NCBI GenBank assembly: GCA_016788885.1
Contig: JAEURX010000055.1
Coordinates: 1 to 64,000, forward strand
Source: Nitrospira sp.
GTDB taxonomy: Bacteria > Nitrospirota > Nitrospiria > Nitrospirales > Nitrospiraceae
Direction: 5' to 3'
Length of the DNA: 64,000 nt
Shown here: positions 1 to 8,563 of the stretch, piece after piece
Position numbering within the stretch: position 1 is the first letter of the stretch
Layout: every line of letters starts with the position of its first letter
Program-made: the position numbers and the translations under genes
The notes under the pieces: generated by a model
Seen by the model: only the letters and a program-made list of their open reading frames with translations
The model's database searches: none
Told to the model about the DNA's origin: nothing

Positions 1-537
1 TCGAAACGAGGCTCCCAGCAGCCAGTGCAGCGGCAAACCCATATAATGATGGCGGGCCACGGCCTCGATCGAAGGGAAGCAGGACTCCAGCAACAGCCCC
101 ATGGCAGGCCGCTGCGTCGCCAGTTCCCCGGCCACCGCGCCTCCCAGCGAGCGACCGAAAATCACCAGACGTTCCGGCCTGATTCGACAAACGCGCGTGA
201 GATAGTCATAGGCCCCGATCGCATCCTGATACAGCCCGTTTTCCGACGGCCGCCCCTGGCTCCTCCCATATCCTCGATAATCGAAGAGAAACACCGAGAG
301 CCCCAACCGATATAGGGCACGGAGATTGTCCAACCGATGGACCATATTGCCGGCATTGCCGTGACACCACAGCAGGACCGGAGACGCAGCAGACTGCTCC
401 GCATACCAACCGAACAGTTTCGTCCCATCGGCAGCCTGAAACCAGACATCCTCCAACGGCACGCCGCCGGTCGCGGACCAATCGCCCTCTTTCCACGGCT
501 CCGGATGATAGACAAAGAATTGATCGAGCAGACTCAT
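1..537 (-). CDS. alpha/beta-fold hydrolase (C-terminus cut by window edge)
   Basis: The 179 visible residues begin at an ATG and run off the left edge, so the C-terminal part with the catalytic His is missing. Visible are the oxyanion-loop motif HGNAG (residues 59-63), the strand DYRGYG near 86, and the nucleophile elbow GRSLGG with Ser130. This pattern is typical of serine hydrolases of the YfhR/BEM46 type, whose substrates are mostly unknown. No signal peptide is seen. The gene lies 6 bases downstream of the outer-membrane protein gene on the same strand, so the two are probably co-transcribed. Hydrolase fold is sure; substrate is not predictable. Confidence 0.88.
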   Translation of the reverse strand, partial: MSLLDQFFVYHPEPWKEGDWSATGGVPLEDVWFQAADGTKLFGWYAEQSAASPVLLWCHGNAGNMVHRLDNLRALYRLGLSVFLFDYRGYGRSQGRPSENGLYQDAIGAYDYLTRVCRIRPERLVIFGRSLGGAVAGELATQRPAMGLLLESCFPSIEAVARHHYMGLPLHWLLGASFR

Positions 538-543
538 GGCAGC

Positions 544-1176
544 TTAGAACCGCAGCCCAACCCCGACCACTCCATAATGAACGCGAAAATCTACCGCGAG
601 GCCGTCCCAATGGTAGTTGGCAGAGAAGTAGCGATACTCTCCGAAGACATAGACCTTCGGGCTGACCATGACCTGAGCCCCCGCCAGATACTGATGCCCG
701 AATGCGCGCGCGGACTCGAAATCCTTATCGGCCCGCCCGATGATATTGGGATTGAGCAACGTCCCATGCGACCAGCCGCCACCGATCCCGATGTAGGGCG
801 TCACAACCTCCCCCGGATACCGGAGCACCAGGTTGACCATGGTATTCAGCACCAGCAAGCTTGAGCGCCCGGTCCCATTGTTGTGTCCGTTCGCCGTATT
901 CGGGAAGGAAAGTGCGCCGCCATGCCCGTAGGAATCAATCTCGATACCGAGCATCCGGCGCGTGGCATGTGGGAAAAGGCCGATTTTCAACCCCGCGCCG
1001 AAGCCATGCTGAACTGAAGCCGGCACCGTATCGCCCTGGTTGAAGAGGGTCTGGTCCCTCGGCCAACTCCCCAGCAAATACCCGCCCAGATCGATTTCGC
1101 CGAATTCCGCGCTGCCGGCTGCGAGCGGATGCCAGAGGGAACCTAAGAGAAAACACAGGAAGATGGGAAGCCACAT
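544..1176 (-). CDS. outer-membrane beta-barrel protein (paralogue A)
   Basis: 210 residues: a signal peptide (cleavage near residue 20-23, after an Ala/Gly-rich stretch) followed by alternating amphipathic strands, and a C-terminal Phe in GVGLRF, the usual signal for outer-membrane barrel assembly. Size fits an eight-stranded OmpA/OmpW-like barrel. It is clearly related to the protein at 1789-2511: both share a GGYLLGSWP/PYLLGTFP start, an E-x-D/F-x-GHGG segment, the block NxMVNLVLRYPGEVxxPYxGxGxG, and a FGEYRYF/FGEYKYF strand. Function is unknown. The hydrolase gene follows after 6 bases. Confidence 0.82.
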   Translation of the reverse strand: MWLPIFLCFLLGSLWHPLAAGSAEFGEIDLGGYLLGSWPRDQTLFNQGDTVPASVQHGFGAGLKIGLFPHATRRMLGIEIDSYGHGGALSFPNTANGHNNGTGRSSLLVLNTMVNLVLRYPGEVVTPYIGIGGGWSHGTLLNPNIIGRADKDFESARAFGHQYLAGAQVMVSPKVYVFGEYRYFSANYHWDGLAVDFRVHYGVVGVGLRF

Positions 1177-1220
1177 ACACGTCGTACCGTACCATGTAGG
1201 AGGCCACTGAACGAAGAAAG

Positions 1221-1258
1221 AAAAAAGGGTCTTCGGGATACTCTCCCGAAGACCCTTT
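1221..1258 (-). terminator. Rho-independent terminator of the TRL gene
   Basis: A perfect 15-bp inverted repeat (1224-1238 with 1244-1258, core GGGTCTTCGGGA) encloses a 5-base loop. On the minus strand it is followed by a run of six T (1226-1221, partly in the stem foot). It sits 23 bases after the stop of the TRL-like gene. Confidence 0.9.
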
Positions 1259-1280
1259 CTCAGAGGGATAACTAACCGGA

Positions 1281-1607
1281 TCAGCTGCCCTTAACGATCG
1301 TGCACCATTCGCCAAGGATGACGAGAATGTTCTTCGCCGAGTGATCAACCGACGCCACCGTGGTGATCCCGCCGGCCGCTTTCGCTGCCGAGACGCTGGC
1401 ATCACCCGTTGCTACCCAGCCCAGAATCGAGGTACCGCAGGCCTTACCTTCCTTCGTGGCGCTGTTGTGGGTCGTGGCCACATCGCCGTACTTCGTTTCG
1501 TTGTAGATTCCACCCGCCATCGGAGACGCCACGATCTGACAGCCCGTGAGGCTGAGATACGCTGCGCTGATCAGGCTCAGAGAAAACAAGACGGTCACCT
1601 TCTTCAT
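1281..1607 (-). CDS. TRL-like family lipoprotein
   Basis: 108 residues. The N-terminus has a Lys-Lys start, a hydrophobic stretch and a lipobox-like LTGC (Cys at about residue 23), so it is probably lipid-anchored. The mature part matches the TRL-like family pattern: a Gly-rich start, KYGDVATTHN, KxGKACGTSILGW, then GDASVSAAKAAGGIT. Function of the family is unknown; many bacteria have several small copies near envelope genes. It has a strong promoter upstream and its own terminator, so it is a separate transcript between two barrel paralogues. The start is supported by the AGGGAGGA Shine-Dalgarno sequence. Confidence 0.85.
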   Translation of the reverse strand: MKKVTVLFSLSLISAAYLSLTGCQIVASPMAGGIYNETKYGDVATTHNSATKEGKACGTSILGWVATGDASVSAAKAAGGITTVASVDHSAKNILVILGEWCTIVKGS

Positions 1608-1667
1608 AAGTCCTCCCTCTCGAGGTTAGTTGATGGCGCCCACCAAGTTGGGGCTCTACGTGGCGGG

Positions 1668-1696
1668 AGTATAGGTAACCTGCCCAGGCTTGTCAA
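1668..1696 (-). promoter_or_regulatory. sigma-70-type promoter of the TRL gene
   Basis: Reading the minus strand, TTGACA (1696-1691), a 17-base spacer and TATACT (1673-1668) form a near-consensus promoter. The start codon is about 55 bases beyond the expected transcription start. Confidence 0.75.
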
Positions 1697-1788
1697 TCGC
1701 AAAGCCCGCCAGGCGCGGCCAGATACTGCCAAGCCGTACAAACCCTAGGTCCATACGGCCCGTGACGGCAACCTCGTGCTTGATGGTC

Positions 1789-2511
1789 TTAAAAGGTGAG
1801 GCCAAGCCCAAGCGCCACAATGTGGGTTCGAAAGGTAAGTGATGTGGTTGGGCCCGACACGCCCGAGGAACTCTCGCTCTTCCAATCATATGTAGATCCG
1901 AAGTATTTGTACTCACCGAACAGATACACATTCTTATTCACATAGGTGCGCATGCCCGCGAGAAACTGATACGCAAAGGCCACATCGCCGGCTTTTCCCG
2001 TCATTGTCCCCGAGCTCGTCTGAAGGGTGATATCCCGAAGGTTAGCCAACGAAGCACCAGCACCCGCGCCCACGTAGGGCTGTAAAACTTCACCGGGATA
2101 GCGGGCCATGACGTTAACCATCCAATTCAGCACCAACAAATCGGCATCCGCGTGAGGAAATGTTCCTCCGGGAGTCTTGAGCTTTCCACCATGCCCGAAA
2201 AATTCGCCTTCCAATCCCAGTACGCCGCCCATGGCTCCCGGATAGACACCGGCTTTAAGACCGGCACCCCCTGAACCTCGTATATTGGTTCCTCGAAACG
2301 TCTCATTCGCACCCCCGTTGCCTCCAATCGACAGATTGTTATCGATCGGAAAGGTGCCGAGCAGGTAGGGAGCAAAATAGGCTTCGGTCTTCCTGGCACT
2401 CTTTACCTCGGATTCCTGAGCCGACACGTCCTGGGCCTGCACGTTCGACACCCCTCCCATATCACCGGCGATCGCAAGCCCAACACAAAAGAGAACTCGC
2501 AACACCCGCAT
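1789..2511 (-). CDS. outer-membrane beta-barrel protein (paralogue B)
   Basis: 240 residues with a signal peptide (cleavage after about VQA, residue 26), then an eight-stranded-barrel-like sequence ending in LGLGLTF with the C-terminal Phe. It is a paralogue of the protein at 544-1176 and is slightly longer in the loops (Gly/Asn-rich segment near 60-80 and an SGTMTG loop). The start is supported by a GGAGGG sequence 5 bases upstream. It is separated from the TRL gene by that gene's promoter. Function is unknown; it may be an adhesin-, OmpW- or lipid-binding-type small barrel. Confidence 0.82.
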   Translation of the reverse strand: MRVLRVLFCVGLAIAGDMGGVSNVQAQDVSAQESEVKSARKTEAYFAPYLLGTFPIDNNLSIGGNGGANETFRGTNIRGSGGAGLKAGVYPGAMGGVLGLEGEFFGHGGKLKTPGGTFPHADADLLVLNWMVNVMARYPGEVLQPYVGAGAGASLANLRDITLQTSSGTMTGKAGDVAFAYQFLAGMRTYVNKNVYLFGEYKYFGSTYDWKSESSSGVSGPTTSLTFRTHIVALGLGLTF

Positions 2512-2810
2512 TCTGCCCTCCTTATTACAGATGACTTCCTGTGCGTCCTCGGCAGTTCACGTCAGGGCGTGTATGTGCACACTCACGACACCGGGACTCC
2601 GCACCGAGGGCTCTTACCTGCCATACTCGGCCAACGCCTGCTACACTACAGATCTGTGTCCTTCTCCTCCTTCAGGAATGGCCTAACTTGCTTCCGAGGA
2701 ATTGTGCGTCACCCTGCTGTAGCCCCATAAACACCTCTCGCGAGCTTCTCAAATCGTGGTATCCGACCACCCGCGTGCCATAGGGTTACGCAGAGGACGA
2801 CGAGGAGGAA

Positions 2811-3257
2811 ATGATGGCGAGGGGATGGCAGACAATGGCAGCGTTGGCGATAGTGGGAATGATCACTTCCGGCTGCGCCACCATCGTTCATCTTGGTAGC
2901 AGCGAAGAGCTCAACGTGTCGTCGGAACCGTCAGGCGCAACGGTGCTCATTGACGGGACCGAGCGGGGTGTGACTCCCTTGGCCACTAAAGTAGAACGCA
3001 AGAAAGATCATGCCGTGGTCCTGACGAAGGAAGGATTTGAGGAGAGTCAATCACGGGTCGAGAGTCATATTTCTTGGTGGGTCGCAGGTAACGTTATCTT
3101 TGGCGGCTTGGTTGGTATTCTGGTGGATGTGATGAGCGGCGGCGGGTACACGATCGAACCGGACAAGGTCGCTGTCACTTTGAAGCCCGTCGAGGGGGGT
3201 GGCAGTTCCCCAACACCCTCCCTGTCTAGCGTCACGCAATCTCCTCCCATTCCTTGA
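2811..3257 (+). CDS. PEGA-domain lipoprotein
   Basis: 148 residues. The N-terminal hydrophobic stretch ends in a lipobox-like TSGC (Cys about residue 22). Residues 38-70 contain a PEGA-type repeat (SSEPSGATVLIDG, then GVTPL). A hydrophobic Gly-rich segment follows (about 90-115, VAGNVIFGGLVGILVDVM), then EPDKVAV and a Pro/Ser-rich tail. PEGA domains are beta-rich surface or envelope modules. The start has a GAGGAGGAA Shine-Dalgarno sequence. A second protein with the same layout is at 43026-43451. Role unknown. The 299 bases upstream (2512-2810) show no gene. Confidence 0.82.
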   Translation: MMARGWQTMAALAIVGMITSGCATIVHLGSSEELNVSSEPSGATVLIDGTERGVTPLATKVERKKDHAVVLTKEGFEESQSRVESHISWWVAGNVIFGGLVGILVDVMSGGGYTIEPDKVAVTLKPVEGGGSSPTPSLSSVTQSPPIP

Positions 3258-3267
3258 GCACACGCAA

Positions 3268-3300
3268 CCGTACAGGCGTCTTAAAAAAACGCCTGCACGG
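3268..3300. terminator. hairpin between convergent genes
   Basis: CCGTACAGGCGT (3268-3279) pairs with ACGCCTGCACGG (3289-3300) with one mismatch, around an A-rich loop. It lies 10 bases after the PEGA gene stop, and its right arm is the last codons of the convergent DUF4105 gene. It could terminate either transcript; there is no clear T run outside the stem. Confidence 0.5.
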
Positions 3301-5236
3301 TGAAGAGCACGTCGTTGTCGTGATCGCGATGGTTATACTCCAGCCGAAGAGCCCAGTTCTGTGCGAGAGTATACCGTTGGCCCACCGACCATCGCATGTC
3401 ATCGGATCGATCGCCTAACGCATACCGCAGATAGGTGGCTGACGCCAACAGCCGCCAGCGCTCGGTCAGATCGGCATACAATCCCGCCGATGCACCACCA
3501 CCCACACGATGGCGTTCCTCATAGGCCCGGCTGTAATTCCCTTCGACTTCCGCAAACGCAAAAAACACTTCACGCCGCAACAAATGCGTTTCGGCCGACG
3601 CGCCGATCCCGCCATTCACATTCCAGTTGCTGCACAACTGGCACTCGCCGTGCCTGATAGTCTGCATCCCGAGATTCAATTTCCACGACGGCGCACGAAA
3701 CAGGCTATCGATGGGCGACAGGGACACCACATTGAGTAGAGTCGCCCGCTCGATCCTGGTCTGATCGGCACGGTTGTAGTGACGCAGGCTGATTGAACCG
3801 ACCTCGATCTGAGCATCGGGCGTGTACCCCGGCTCGGGATCGAGCAAATCGTGGTATGCGGTCCGCACGCTGAACTCTTCAAACGTATCGTTATTGCGCC
3901 AGCCTCCCCCGAGACTCGCGCGGGAGGTCTTGTGCCCCGACTCCGGTTGCGTCGCAAACGGCAGAATCGCGAGATCTTCGGATGGAATCCGCAAGAGGCT
4001 GCGCGCAGTCAGGAGCTGCCGGTTATGGTCGCGGGCCGCTGGCGCCTTCGATTCATCGTGTTCACCCGTGTACCGCACATAGTCCGACGCCACATCCAGT
4101 ACGAACGCCTGGCGCGACAGGGGCAAGCTTCGCAGCTCATCCGATTGTACAACCGCCGCATCGCGCACTAATCGCTTGACCAATCCGTGCTCCGATGCCG
4201 TGAGATGCTCTCGTTTGCGACGAATGAGGGTCACACGTGATGGGCGAAAGGCGATATCCGTCACCAGTCCCGGTTGATCCGCCAGCAGACGAACGGTGTC
4301 TGCAGGAATGGTCCAAAAGCGGAACCGGTCGGTCAGGTGCAGCGAAGGATCGGCATATTCCAGCAGCGACAACAGGTGGTAGGAGCAATTTTCCTTGAAG
4401 AAAAAATAGTCGAATGACGCATTCCCGAGTTCCCACGCATGCATGAGCAACCGCCGTATTTGCGGCTCGCCAAAGCTCAGGCGGTACTCCCAGATATCGC
4501 GATTTTCAATGTCCCGATACTCCTGCACTTTGAGGTAGTAGGGAATGGTGGAAAAATACCCGCTATACCCCCCAAAAATCCCGCGAATCGGATAGGCCAG
4601 GCCCTCATCTTTGGGAACATCCGCGGCGAAGTTGATGGTGTAGGCCAGGATGCGGGTGTTTGGAGTCTGCCCCCGCTGATCGATCCGGAGAAACGTATGG
4701 CCGAACATCGACGCAGGGTTATTCATGAAGGCCGAGGGGAAAATAAGGGTGACTGCCTGGGCCTCGAACCCGGCAAACCAGGCGTCGAATCGCTCGCACC
4801 TCAACGGCTTCAATTGTGCCTCATCGAATGCGAGTTGCGCCTTCAGCCATGTATACCGCGCCACAAAAGCACATTGAGCCGGTTGTTTGGACCGCCCCAC
4901 CAGGTCGGGCGAGAAAAATTGAGTCAGCGTCGCGTCGAGTTCAGCTTGAGGATCGGTCTTGCCGTCGGGGGAAAGAAAAAACCCGGGATCGTCCTGCTCG
5001 CTCGTATACCCGCCGAACAGATCAGCACGGTAGTGGAGCAGGAGATGCCATTCGCTCTCGTTGGCCAACTGCGCCTCATGGGCCCGTTGAAGGAGCTGTG
5101 ATAGGTACGGAACCGGCGCTTCTTGCGCCTCGAGAGAGGTCGCCAGGAAAAGACCGGTCAGGAGGATCAACAGAATATGCACGATTGGAGACAGAAAACA
5201 GCGCAGGGCCCCGGTTATCGACCGGAGCCCTGGCAT
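3281..5236 (-). CDS. DUF4105 / Lnb-type periplasmic domain protein
   Basis: 651 residues. A signal anchor lies at about 13-37. The middle part carries the signature of the DUF4105 family: MFGHTFLRID with His180, and KENCSYHLLSLLE with Cys284, the likely catalytic His/Cys pair. This domain is now named after Lnb, a lipoprotein N-acylating enzyme; whether this protein has that activity is inference. The last 250 residues alternate like beta strands and end in VQAFF, so they may form an outer-membrane barrel or beta-rich domain. It starts 8 bases after the DUF3015 gene, so the two form an operon. An amidase- or protease-like role is an alternative. Confidence 0.82.
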   Translation of the reverse strand: MPGLRSITGALRCFLSPIVHILLILLTGLFLATSLEAQEAPVPYLSQLLQRAHEAQLANESEWHLLLHYRADLFGGYTSEQDDPGFFLSPDGKTDPQAELDATLTQFFSPDLVGRSKQPAQCAFVARYTWLKAQLAFDEAQLKPLRCERFDAWFAGFEAQAVTLIFPSAFMNNPASMFGHTFLRIDQRGQTPNTRILAYTINFAADVPKDEGLAYPIRGIFGGYSGYFSTIPYYLKVQEYRDIENRDIWEYRLSFGEPQIRRLLMHAWELGNASFDYFFFKENCSYHLLSLLEYADPSLHLTDRFRFWTIPADTVRLLADQPGLVTDIAFRPSRVTLIRRKREHLTASEHGLVKRLVRDAAVVQSDELRSLPLSRQAFVLDVASDYVRYTGEHDESKAPAARDHNRQLLTARSLLRIPSEDLAILPFATQPESGHKTSRASLGGGWRNNDTFEEFSVRTAYHDLLDPEPGYTPDAQIEVGSISLRHYNRADQTRIERATLLNVVSLSPIDSLFRAPSWKLNLGMQTIRHGECQLCSNWNVNGGIGASAETHLLRREVFFAFAEVEGNYSRAYEERHRVGGGASAGLYADLTERWRLLASATYLRYALGDRSDDMRWSVGQRYTLAQNWALRLEYNHRDHDNDVLFTVQAFF

Positions 5237-5244
5237 GGTATGAA

Positions 5245-5754
5245 TTAGCGGCTGACGGCTTGGGCGAGAACGGGGCTCTTGGAGATCGCGTCATTCAGCG
5301 TCTTCACCAAAGCCACCGACGAGGTTTCACCCTCCTGCACCAGTGCCGTATAGCGTTCCTGGGTCAAGGCGAAGAAGGCCGCATGCTGCTCGTTGGGCAC
5401 ACCCATCAGGGTCGCCAAGGAGGCCAAATGCTCGCCCTTCCCTTGCGCCATTTCCTGCGTCAGGTTCTCGAAGTTCAACAGCGCGAACATCGTCGTCTTC
5501 TGATCCGCCATGACCTGACCATCATTCGTACAGCCTGACGTTCCGGAGCTGATCCCGAACGTCCCGCTGCCAAACGTGCCGTTCGTCGTGGCCATCATCA
5601 CCTGTGGCGCAATGTTCTTTTGATTCTTATAGTCCGCCCAGGCGAGCTTCCCTAGACCGCAACCGGGTCCGGTATCCGGATTGGCCGCCATGGCCAAACC
5701 GGCCTGTGACGCAACAGCGACCATGCCCAACGCAACGATGACTTGTCTCAGCAT
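5245..5754 (-). CDS. DUF3015 family exported protein
   Basis: 169 residues beginning MLRQVIVALG, chosen because a very strong GGAGGAGGA Shine-Dalgarno sequence precedes this ATG; the reading frame is open 30 codons further but over the promoter. A signal peptide ends near AMAA (residue 24). The mature part has GPGCGLGKLAW, a second Cys in SGTSGCTNDG and QVMADQ, all typical of DUF3015, a periplasmic family of unknown function. The two Cys may form a disulfide. The DUF4105 gene follows after 8 bases, suggesting a joint envelope role. Confidence 0.87.
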   Translation of the reverse strand: MLRQVIVALGMVAVASQAGLAMAANPDTGPGCGLGKLAWADYKNQKNIAPQVMMATTNGTFGSGTFGISSGTSGCTNDGQVMADQKTTMFALLNFENLTQEMAQGKGEHLASLATLMGVPNEQHAAFFALTQERYTALVQEGETSSVALVKTLNDAISKSPVLAQAVSR

Positions 5755-5820
5755 ACGTCCTCCTCCTCTTAACAAGTGAATGACTCCACCCGATCGATCG
5801 TCGAACAAGAGACCTCGCGC

Positions 5821-5849
5821 ATTATAGCCAAGCCTCCGCAGCATGTAGA
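5821..5849 (-). promoter_or_regulatory. sigma-70-type promoter of the DUF3015-DUF4105 operon
   Basis: On the minus strand TCTACA (5849-5844), 17 bases, then a perfect TATAAT (5826-5821). The leader to the ATG at 5754 is about 60 bases. A run of six T just upstream (5863-5858 region) follows a GATCG...CGATC stem at the end of the preceding gene and may end that transcript. Confidence 0.7.
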
Positions 5850-5874
5850 GTAAAAAATCCCCCGATCGGCGCGA

Positions 5875-6360
5875 CTACTCCGCTCGATCGCCCAACATGA
5901 TGTGCTGCGTTTCGATCGATCCATTTTGGAACAACAGCAATCCCACCGCGCGCGGCAAATGAAACCGTTTGGGCCCGGCGGAACCCGGATTGAATAACAA
6001 GACTCCGTCTCGCCATTCGGCCTTCGGTTGATGCGTATGCCCATACACACACAGCGATGGACGGACACGCGCGAGCATAGCCATCCCCTCCCGCGTCAAC
6101 CGGCCACCTTCGTACAAGCGATGGTAGATTGCGATGCGGTGGCCCGCCAGGTCAACGGTCTGCTCCATCGGAATCCCGCTGGCGTCGAATCCATCCACGT
6201 TGCCGGACACGGCAATCACCGGTGCGATTCGTTCGAGTCGAACGAGCACATCACCCGGGCCGATATCGCCGGCATGCAGAATCTGCTCGACCCCCGCGAA
6301 GTGACGAGTGATGGAGGGATCGAACAACCCGTGCGTATCCGAGATGACCCCGATGCGCAT
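5875..6360 (-). CDS. YfcE/MJ0936-type metallophosphoesterase
   Basis: 161 residues, the usual length of the small YfcE-like phosphodiesterases. Metal-binding motifs appear in order: SDTHG (Asp8, His10), HAGDIG (about 35-40), SGNVDG, HRLYEGG in place of the more common HG motif, YGHTHQP (about 110) and NPGS. It should hydrolyse phosphodiesters with two metal ions in the cytoplasm; natural substrate unknown. It lies 13 bases downstream of the M48 protease gene and is probably co-transcribed with it. Confidence 0.9.
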   Translation of the reverse strand: MRIGVISDTHGLFDPSITRHFAGVEQILHAGDIGPGDVLVRLERIAPVIAVSGNVDGFDASGIPMEQTVDLAGHRIAIYHRLYEGGRLTREGMAMLARVRPSLCVYGHTHQPKAEWRDGVLLFNPGSAGPKRFHLPRAVGLLLFQNGSIETQHIMLGDRAE

Positions 6361-6373
6361 GCCACACCTCGCG

Positions 6374-7507
6374 TTACGTCTTCGGCTCGGACGCTCCCAG
6401 TGAATCCTGAATGGTCTTCCACTCGAAGGTGAACGGTTCAGGCATGCGCTTGGGTAACGCCGCCAACTCCGCCTTCAATCGCTCCACACGCCCCGCACTC
6501 ATGGGATGGGTTGAAAATATTTCGACGCGAGCCTTGTCTTTCTCCGAGAGCCGTTCAAAAAACCGGATCATGCCATCCGGGGCAATGCGTGCGTCAGATA
6601 GAAGTCGAATGCCGGTGACGTCCGCCTCCGTCTCCTGGGCGCGCCCGAACTTCAGCGTCACAAGCTCCATGCCCACCTGCTTCGCCAAGCCGGTCAGGCC
6701 TTGTTGATCCCCCAGCAGAATCCCTACGGCAGCCGCCAGCCCCAGCATTTTGACTATGCGCTCCATACCATGCCGCTGCAACACGTGGTTCAGTTCATGG
6801 CTCAACACTCCGGCCACTTCTTCGCCGCTTTCTACCTTCTTCAGCAAACCGGTAAACACCACGACATAGCCTCCGGGCAACGCAAAGGCATTCACCACGG
6901 GACTCTGCACCACCGACACCTGAAACTTGTATGGGTTATCGTGAATGTTGTCCGTTAACCGCTGCGTCATCTCCTGCACGGCGCTGACGGCCGGACCTTC
7001 CTTCAGCACCGTCTCTTTGGACAAAAAATCCTGGTACACCGATTCGCCTAATTTCTGTTCCCATTCGATGGGAATTCTGGCGACCGCCCATTCCACGATC
7101 AGATCAGACCCGAACCAGAACAACAGTCCCAGGCCAATCAAGACTCCGACGACAGTCCCCCACAAGACACGATGACTGTGCCGTGCGCGACGGACCTGTT
7201 GGGCCGCCCGATCGAGATGGGCGGTTAATTCCGGCGGCGCCGCGCGACGGAAGGCAACAATCAAGGCGGGATCTTTCACATAGAGTGTCCGGGCCAATGA
7301 GCCGGTCCCCCACGACACGACCAGCTGGTCATGATCCAACCCTCCGGCTTCGACCGACATCTCTGCAAAGGCCACACCTTGCTCCACGAGCGGCGATTCG
7401 CCTATAGGACTGACGCGCAAGCCCTCTGCCGACACCGCTGCCACACAAGGCACGCCCGACCCCGGCAAGCCGTCACCGAAACAAAGAGCGTTGGGCGTAG
7501 AGTTCAT
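6374..7507 (-). CDS. M48-family membrane metalloprotease
   Basis: 377 residues. The first 110 have no family I recognise; a membrane segment lies at about 114-134. The protease domain follows, with the zinc motif HELNH (His237, Glu238, His241) and a downstream QETEAD glutamate (about 294) as third ligand. The FALPGGYVVVFTGLL segment before it is typical of BepA/Oma1-like M48 proteases. It probably degrades or refolds envelope proteins. The topology differs from BepA, which is periplasmic with a signal peptide: here the protease is anchored by one internal helix. Confidence 0.88.
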   Translation of the reverse strand: MNSTPNALCFGDGLPGSGVPCVAAVSAEGLRVSPIGESPLVEQGVAFAEMSVEAGGLDHDQLVVSWGTGSLARTLYVKDPALIVAFRRAAPPELTAHLDRAAQQVRRARHSHRVLWGTVVGVLIGLGLLFWFGSDLIVEWAVARIPIEWEQKLGESVYQDFLSKETVLKEGPAVSAVQEMTQRLTDNIHDNPYKFQVSVVQSPVVNAFALPGGYVVVFTGLLKKVESGEEVAGVLSHELNHVLQRHGMERIVKMLGLAAAVGILLGDQQGLTGLAKQVGMELVTLKFGRAQETEADVTGIRLLSDARIAPDGMIRFFERLSEKDKARVEIFSTHPMSAGRVERLKAELAALPKRMPEPFTFEWKTIQDSLGASEPKT

Positions 7508-7512
7508 CGGGC

Positions 7513-7635
7513 TTGGACTTTCCTCATGAAGACCTATCGCCTGTGAAGCGGGCGTTCAACACGGCGGCCAACGCGGCCGCAGGCGAACGCAAACCGGAGG
7601 CGTACCCGCAGCGGTACATTGCGGATGTGTCGTGA
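7513..7635 (+). CDS. possible small ORF (40 residues)
   Basis: A short frame opens after a TAG at 7498 and ends at TGA 7633-7635. The candidate starts are TTG 7513 or GTG 7543. The encoded end (PVKRAFNTAANAAAGERKP, then AYPQRYIADVS) has natural amino-acid composition and GC-rich third positions, unlike random sequence. No good ribosome site is seen. It could be a small protein, or the remnant of a longer gene. It is divergent from the M48 gene and convergent with the AIM24-like gene. Confidence 0.25.
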   Translation: MDFPHEDLSPVKRAFNTAANAAAGERKPEAYPQRYIADVS

Positions 7636-7671
7636 GCCGAGAACGACGTGCACGAGCATGTTGGACAGCCG

Positions 7672-8355
7672 CTATTCCGAAACCGGGATGAACTGTCTGA
7701 TCCAATTGCCAAAACTGCCGGGATTGCGGCTTTGAATGTAGACGACGCCCGGCCCGCGGAAACGGCACACCAGGCCCTCGCCCGATGTCAGGCTGGCAAT
7801 CCAGCCGGACGACGCCTTCTCGATGTTGTAGGTGGTCGTGGAGGTCCAGGCCACCAGGTGGCTATTGTCCACGATGTATTCTTCGTTCGGTTTCAGGTCG
7901 ATCTTGTGAATGGCTCCGAAACTGTTCAGGACCAACGGCCCGGTGCCGCCGATCTTCAAAATGAAAAATCCTTCTCCGCCCAGCAACCCGCGCGTGAGGC
8001 TTTGCATCTTGCTTTCGATCTTCACGCCGTCCGCGCCGGCCAGAAAGCCGTCTTTCTGCACCATGTACTCATTGACGCCGTCCAATTCCAGCAGCACAAT
8101 TTCGCCGGGTACCGTCGGCGCCAACAAGACTTCGCCCGCCCCGCGACTGGCTCGAAGGGTCTGAAAGAAAAACTTTTCACCACTCAACATTTTCCGGGAC
8201 AACGCGCCCAGAAACCCGCCCTCCATCTTGCTCTCGATGTCCACCGTCGGCGAAGCGGCCACCATCGCGCCGGATTCGGCTTTCACCGTCTCATTGGCGT
8301 CCAAATGGACCCGCACCATCGGAAATGCCCCGGGATACAGAATCTCACACTTCAT
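7672..8355 (-). CDS. AIM24/TIGR00266-family protein
   Basis: 227 residues starting MKCEILYPGAFPM. The ATG at 8355 has GGGAG 8 bases upstream; an in-frame start 8 codons earlier has none. The sequence matches the AIM24/DUF124 beta-sandwich family: ESGAMVA near 30, GALSRKMLSGEKFFF, a VLLAPTVPGEI stretch, QSLTRGLLGGEGFF, then YIVDNSHLVAW. Members are cytoplasmic, trimeric, of unknown biochemical function. No neighbour points to a specific role. Confidence 0.9.
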   Translation of the reverse strand: MKCEILYPGAFPMVRVHLDANETVKAESGAMVAASPTVDIESKMEGGFLGALSRKMLSGEKFFFQTLRASRGAGEVLLAPTVPGEIVLLELDGVNEYMVQKDGFLAGADGVKIESKMQSLTRGLLGGEGFFILKIGGTGPLVLNSFGAIHKIDLKPNEEYIVDNSHLVAWTSTTTYNIEKASSGWIASLTSGEGLVCRFRGPGVVYIQSRNPGSFGNWIRQFIPVSE

Positions 8356-8563
8356 CGATTGCTCCCTTCGTGAAACCACAGCCCCTGATGACCGGGATGA
8401 TTCTGTTGAATGTCCCCCATCCTGTCAAGCCAACGGCGTAAAGGCACACCTCCAACGAGTGCCGCTATAGGAGTTGACCCATCTTCAGATTCACACGGAA
8501 TCAACCGATAAGGCACTACCGTACTAGGGCCTCGACACCGTCGTCTCCGCAGAAACCGCTCGC

